From the NCBI GenBank assembly GCA_945861885.1, contig CAMAVR010000021.1, forward strand, positions 1 to 50,861: 50,861 bases of DNA, in the 5' to 3' direction. A program made the translations under genes and the position numbers. Shown one piece after another: positions 49,885 to 50,861 of this stretch. A model generated the notes under the pieces. That model saw nothing but the letters and a program-made list of their open reading frames with translations, made no database searches and had not been told where the DNA came from. This stretch comes from Nannocystis exedens (lineage in GTDB: Bacteria; Myxococcota_A; Polyangia; Polyangiales; Polyangiaceae). Each line of letters begins with the position of its first letter. Positions within the stretch are counted from its first letter, which is position 1.

Positions 49885-50772
49885 TTGCTGCGATTCGCGC
49901 TGTTGCTCATCGTGAGTTTCATTGCGCTCCCCGCCTACGCGGAATCGACGCTTTCCGATCGTCCTGAACCGCCGCCCCCCCAGCCTGACGTCCACGGGTT
50001 TCTCGAACTCGCGGTGAAAAACGCGTACATCACTCCGCGAGGTTTGGTCGTCCACACAAAAGGGGCTGCGATCCAGCCGCTTGCCGGTTTTGCATTCGAC
50101 CTTCACTCTTCTACCGTCGGCACGCTCAACTCGCTTTCTCTCTCGACCGGCGGTTGGGCCGATTTGCAGACAACGCAGAATTCTGACCACGTCGGAATTT
50201 GGAACGAGTTTGACTACTTTGCCGGCATCTCTGCAAAACTCTTCAACCGGCTCGACCTTGCGGCGACTTATTATCTGTTTGTGAGCCCGCCTCACGAGTT
50301 TAAATTCGAGCACAATATTGAGTTTAAGTTCGGTTTGGACGACCACGGCTACATCAAAAACTTCGGATTTCGCCCCTACACGAAGCTATTTTGGACGGTA
50401 GACGCCGGCGCTTCAACAGTGGTTTACGGTCGCAAAGGGATGGCTCTCGACGTCGAAGTCGGCTTGTCGCCGATTTACAATATTACGGCGATTCAGCGCT
50501 ATCCGATCAGCGTCATGCTCCCGGCGTTTCTCACATTTGGTGGCCCGGGGTTCTTTGGCCATACCGGTCTTTTAGAAGTATTCGCGGTAGGGCCAATTGG
50601 GTCGGTGCTGCTCGACTTTGTCCCCCGCCGGTTTGGTACGTGGTACTTCGAGGGAGGGGTAACCTATTTTCACCTGCTCGATGGCAACCTAGTCAGGGCA
50701 TCGCGCCTCCTAGGCAACAGCGGTAGCCGAGACGAATGGGTCGGAGTAAGCAGAATGCGCTTAAGTTTTTAG
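49885..50772 (+). CDS. Hypothetical secreted beta-rich protein at the end of the T2SS operon
   Basis: 295 residues from a TTG at 49885, 5 bp after gspN. Signal peptide LRFALLLIVSFIALPAYA, a Pro-rich start of the mature part (PEPPPPQPDVHGF), then alternating aromatic/polar strands (LDLAATYYLFVS, FKFEHNIEFKFGL, WYFEGGVTYFHLL) and a terminal aromatic residue (RMRLSF), as in outer-membrane barrels. Conserved aromatic pattern but no family recognised. Its place suggests co-expression with the secretion system, either as a partner or as cargo-unrelated envelope protein. Confidence 0.65.
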   Translation: MLRFALLLIVSFIALPAYAESTLSDRPEPPPPQPDVHGFLELAVKNAYITPRGLVVHTKGAAIQPLAGFAFDLHSSTVGTLNSLSLSTGGWADLQTTQNSDHVGIWNEFDYFAGISAKLFNRLDLAATYYLFVSPPHEFKFEHNIEFKFGLDDHGYIKNFGFRPYTKLFWTVDAGASTVVYGRKGMALDVEVGLSPIYNITAIQRYPISVMLPAFLTFGGPGFFGHTGLLEVFAVGPIGSVLLDFVPRRFGTWYFEGGVTYFHLLDGNLVRASRLLGNSGSRDEWVGVSRMRLSF

Positions 50773-50805
50773 GACATTCTTCTCTGGCTCCGGCTCTGGC
50801 TCTGG

Positions 50806-50840
50806 CCCGTAAACGTGCCCGTGCCCGTAAACGTGCCCGG
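50806..50840. repeat. 35-bp repeat, inverted copy of 212-246
   Basis: Exact reverse complement of the repeat at 212-246. Immediately before it is a (GGCTCT/GGCTCC) tandem run at 50786-50805. No coding potential; lies 33 bp after the last gene. Confidence 0.85.
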
Positions 50841-50861
50841 CTTTTTCTGGGACTAGATGCT

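Overview
The window reads as a piece of a moderately GC-rich, Gram-negative bacterial chromosome, most likely Myxococcota (Polyangia-like). This rests on a complete type II secretion operon ending in gspN, a sigma-54 enhancer-binding protein beside it, a truncated eukaryotic-like Ser/Thr kinase, many secreted lipoproteins, and a 44-residue Lys-rich protein (MGDKSPKAKNKA...). The phylum call is inference; no rRNA is present.

The window has two parts separated by a tRNA-Val(CAC) gene at 22701-22772. Left of it (1-22700) is accessory DNA: a partial four-helix-bundle gene, an LRR-like orphan gene, a copper cluster (frameshifted Met/His-rich lipoprotein, multicopper oxidase, TolC-type efflux protein), a subtilisin-like lipoprotein, then a gene graveyard (7.5-12.5 kb). 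The graveyard holds a decayed second copy of an arsC/MFS/PAP2 cluster, a cytochrome c fragment, an intact OsmC gene, a DUF302 remnant, a crippled AbiE toxin-antitoxin pair and a collapsed amino-acid ABC transporter. After it come an intact AAA ATPase with a nuclease-like C-terminus and a set of partial copies of the 3' end of the tRNA-Val gene (11587, 14260, 14324). These mark tandem integrations of elements at the tRNA.

Between 14324 and 22700 lies the best preserved element. It carries an SRAP/YedK peptidase gene, a complete arsenic operon (arsR-arsI-aquaporin-arsC) and, convergent to it, an operon ClC - PAP2 phosphatase - MFS transporter. I recognise a fluoride (crcB-type) riboswitch in the leader of that second operon at 20642-20727. 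The ClC protein has the GREGT signature of the fluoride-specific CLC-F branch. I therefore read this as a fluoride-responsive cassette and propose the PAP2 and MFS genes as members of a fluoride (or mixed fluoride/arsenic) resistance unit. A YhcG/DUF1016 nuclease and a kinase cut off by the element end complete it.

Right of the tRNA is core genome: pabA-folK, a large lipoprotein gene, dnaE, an O-methyltransferase, gatC-gatA-GNAT, an alpha carbonic anhydrase, a GMC-associated-type protein, an NtrC-family regulator, and the T2SS operon gspC-D-E-F-(GspG-like)-G-H-I-J-K-L-M-N plus a secreted barrel-like protein. A textbook sigma-54 promoter (GGCAC-N5-TTGC at 35377-35390) with an upstream dyad sits between the sigma-54 activator gene and gspC. 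This suggests that secretion is switched on by the adjacent activator. A 35-bp repeat at 212-246 recurs, inverted and identical, at 50806-50840.
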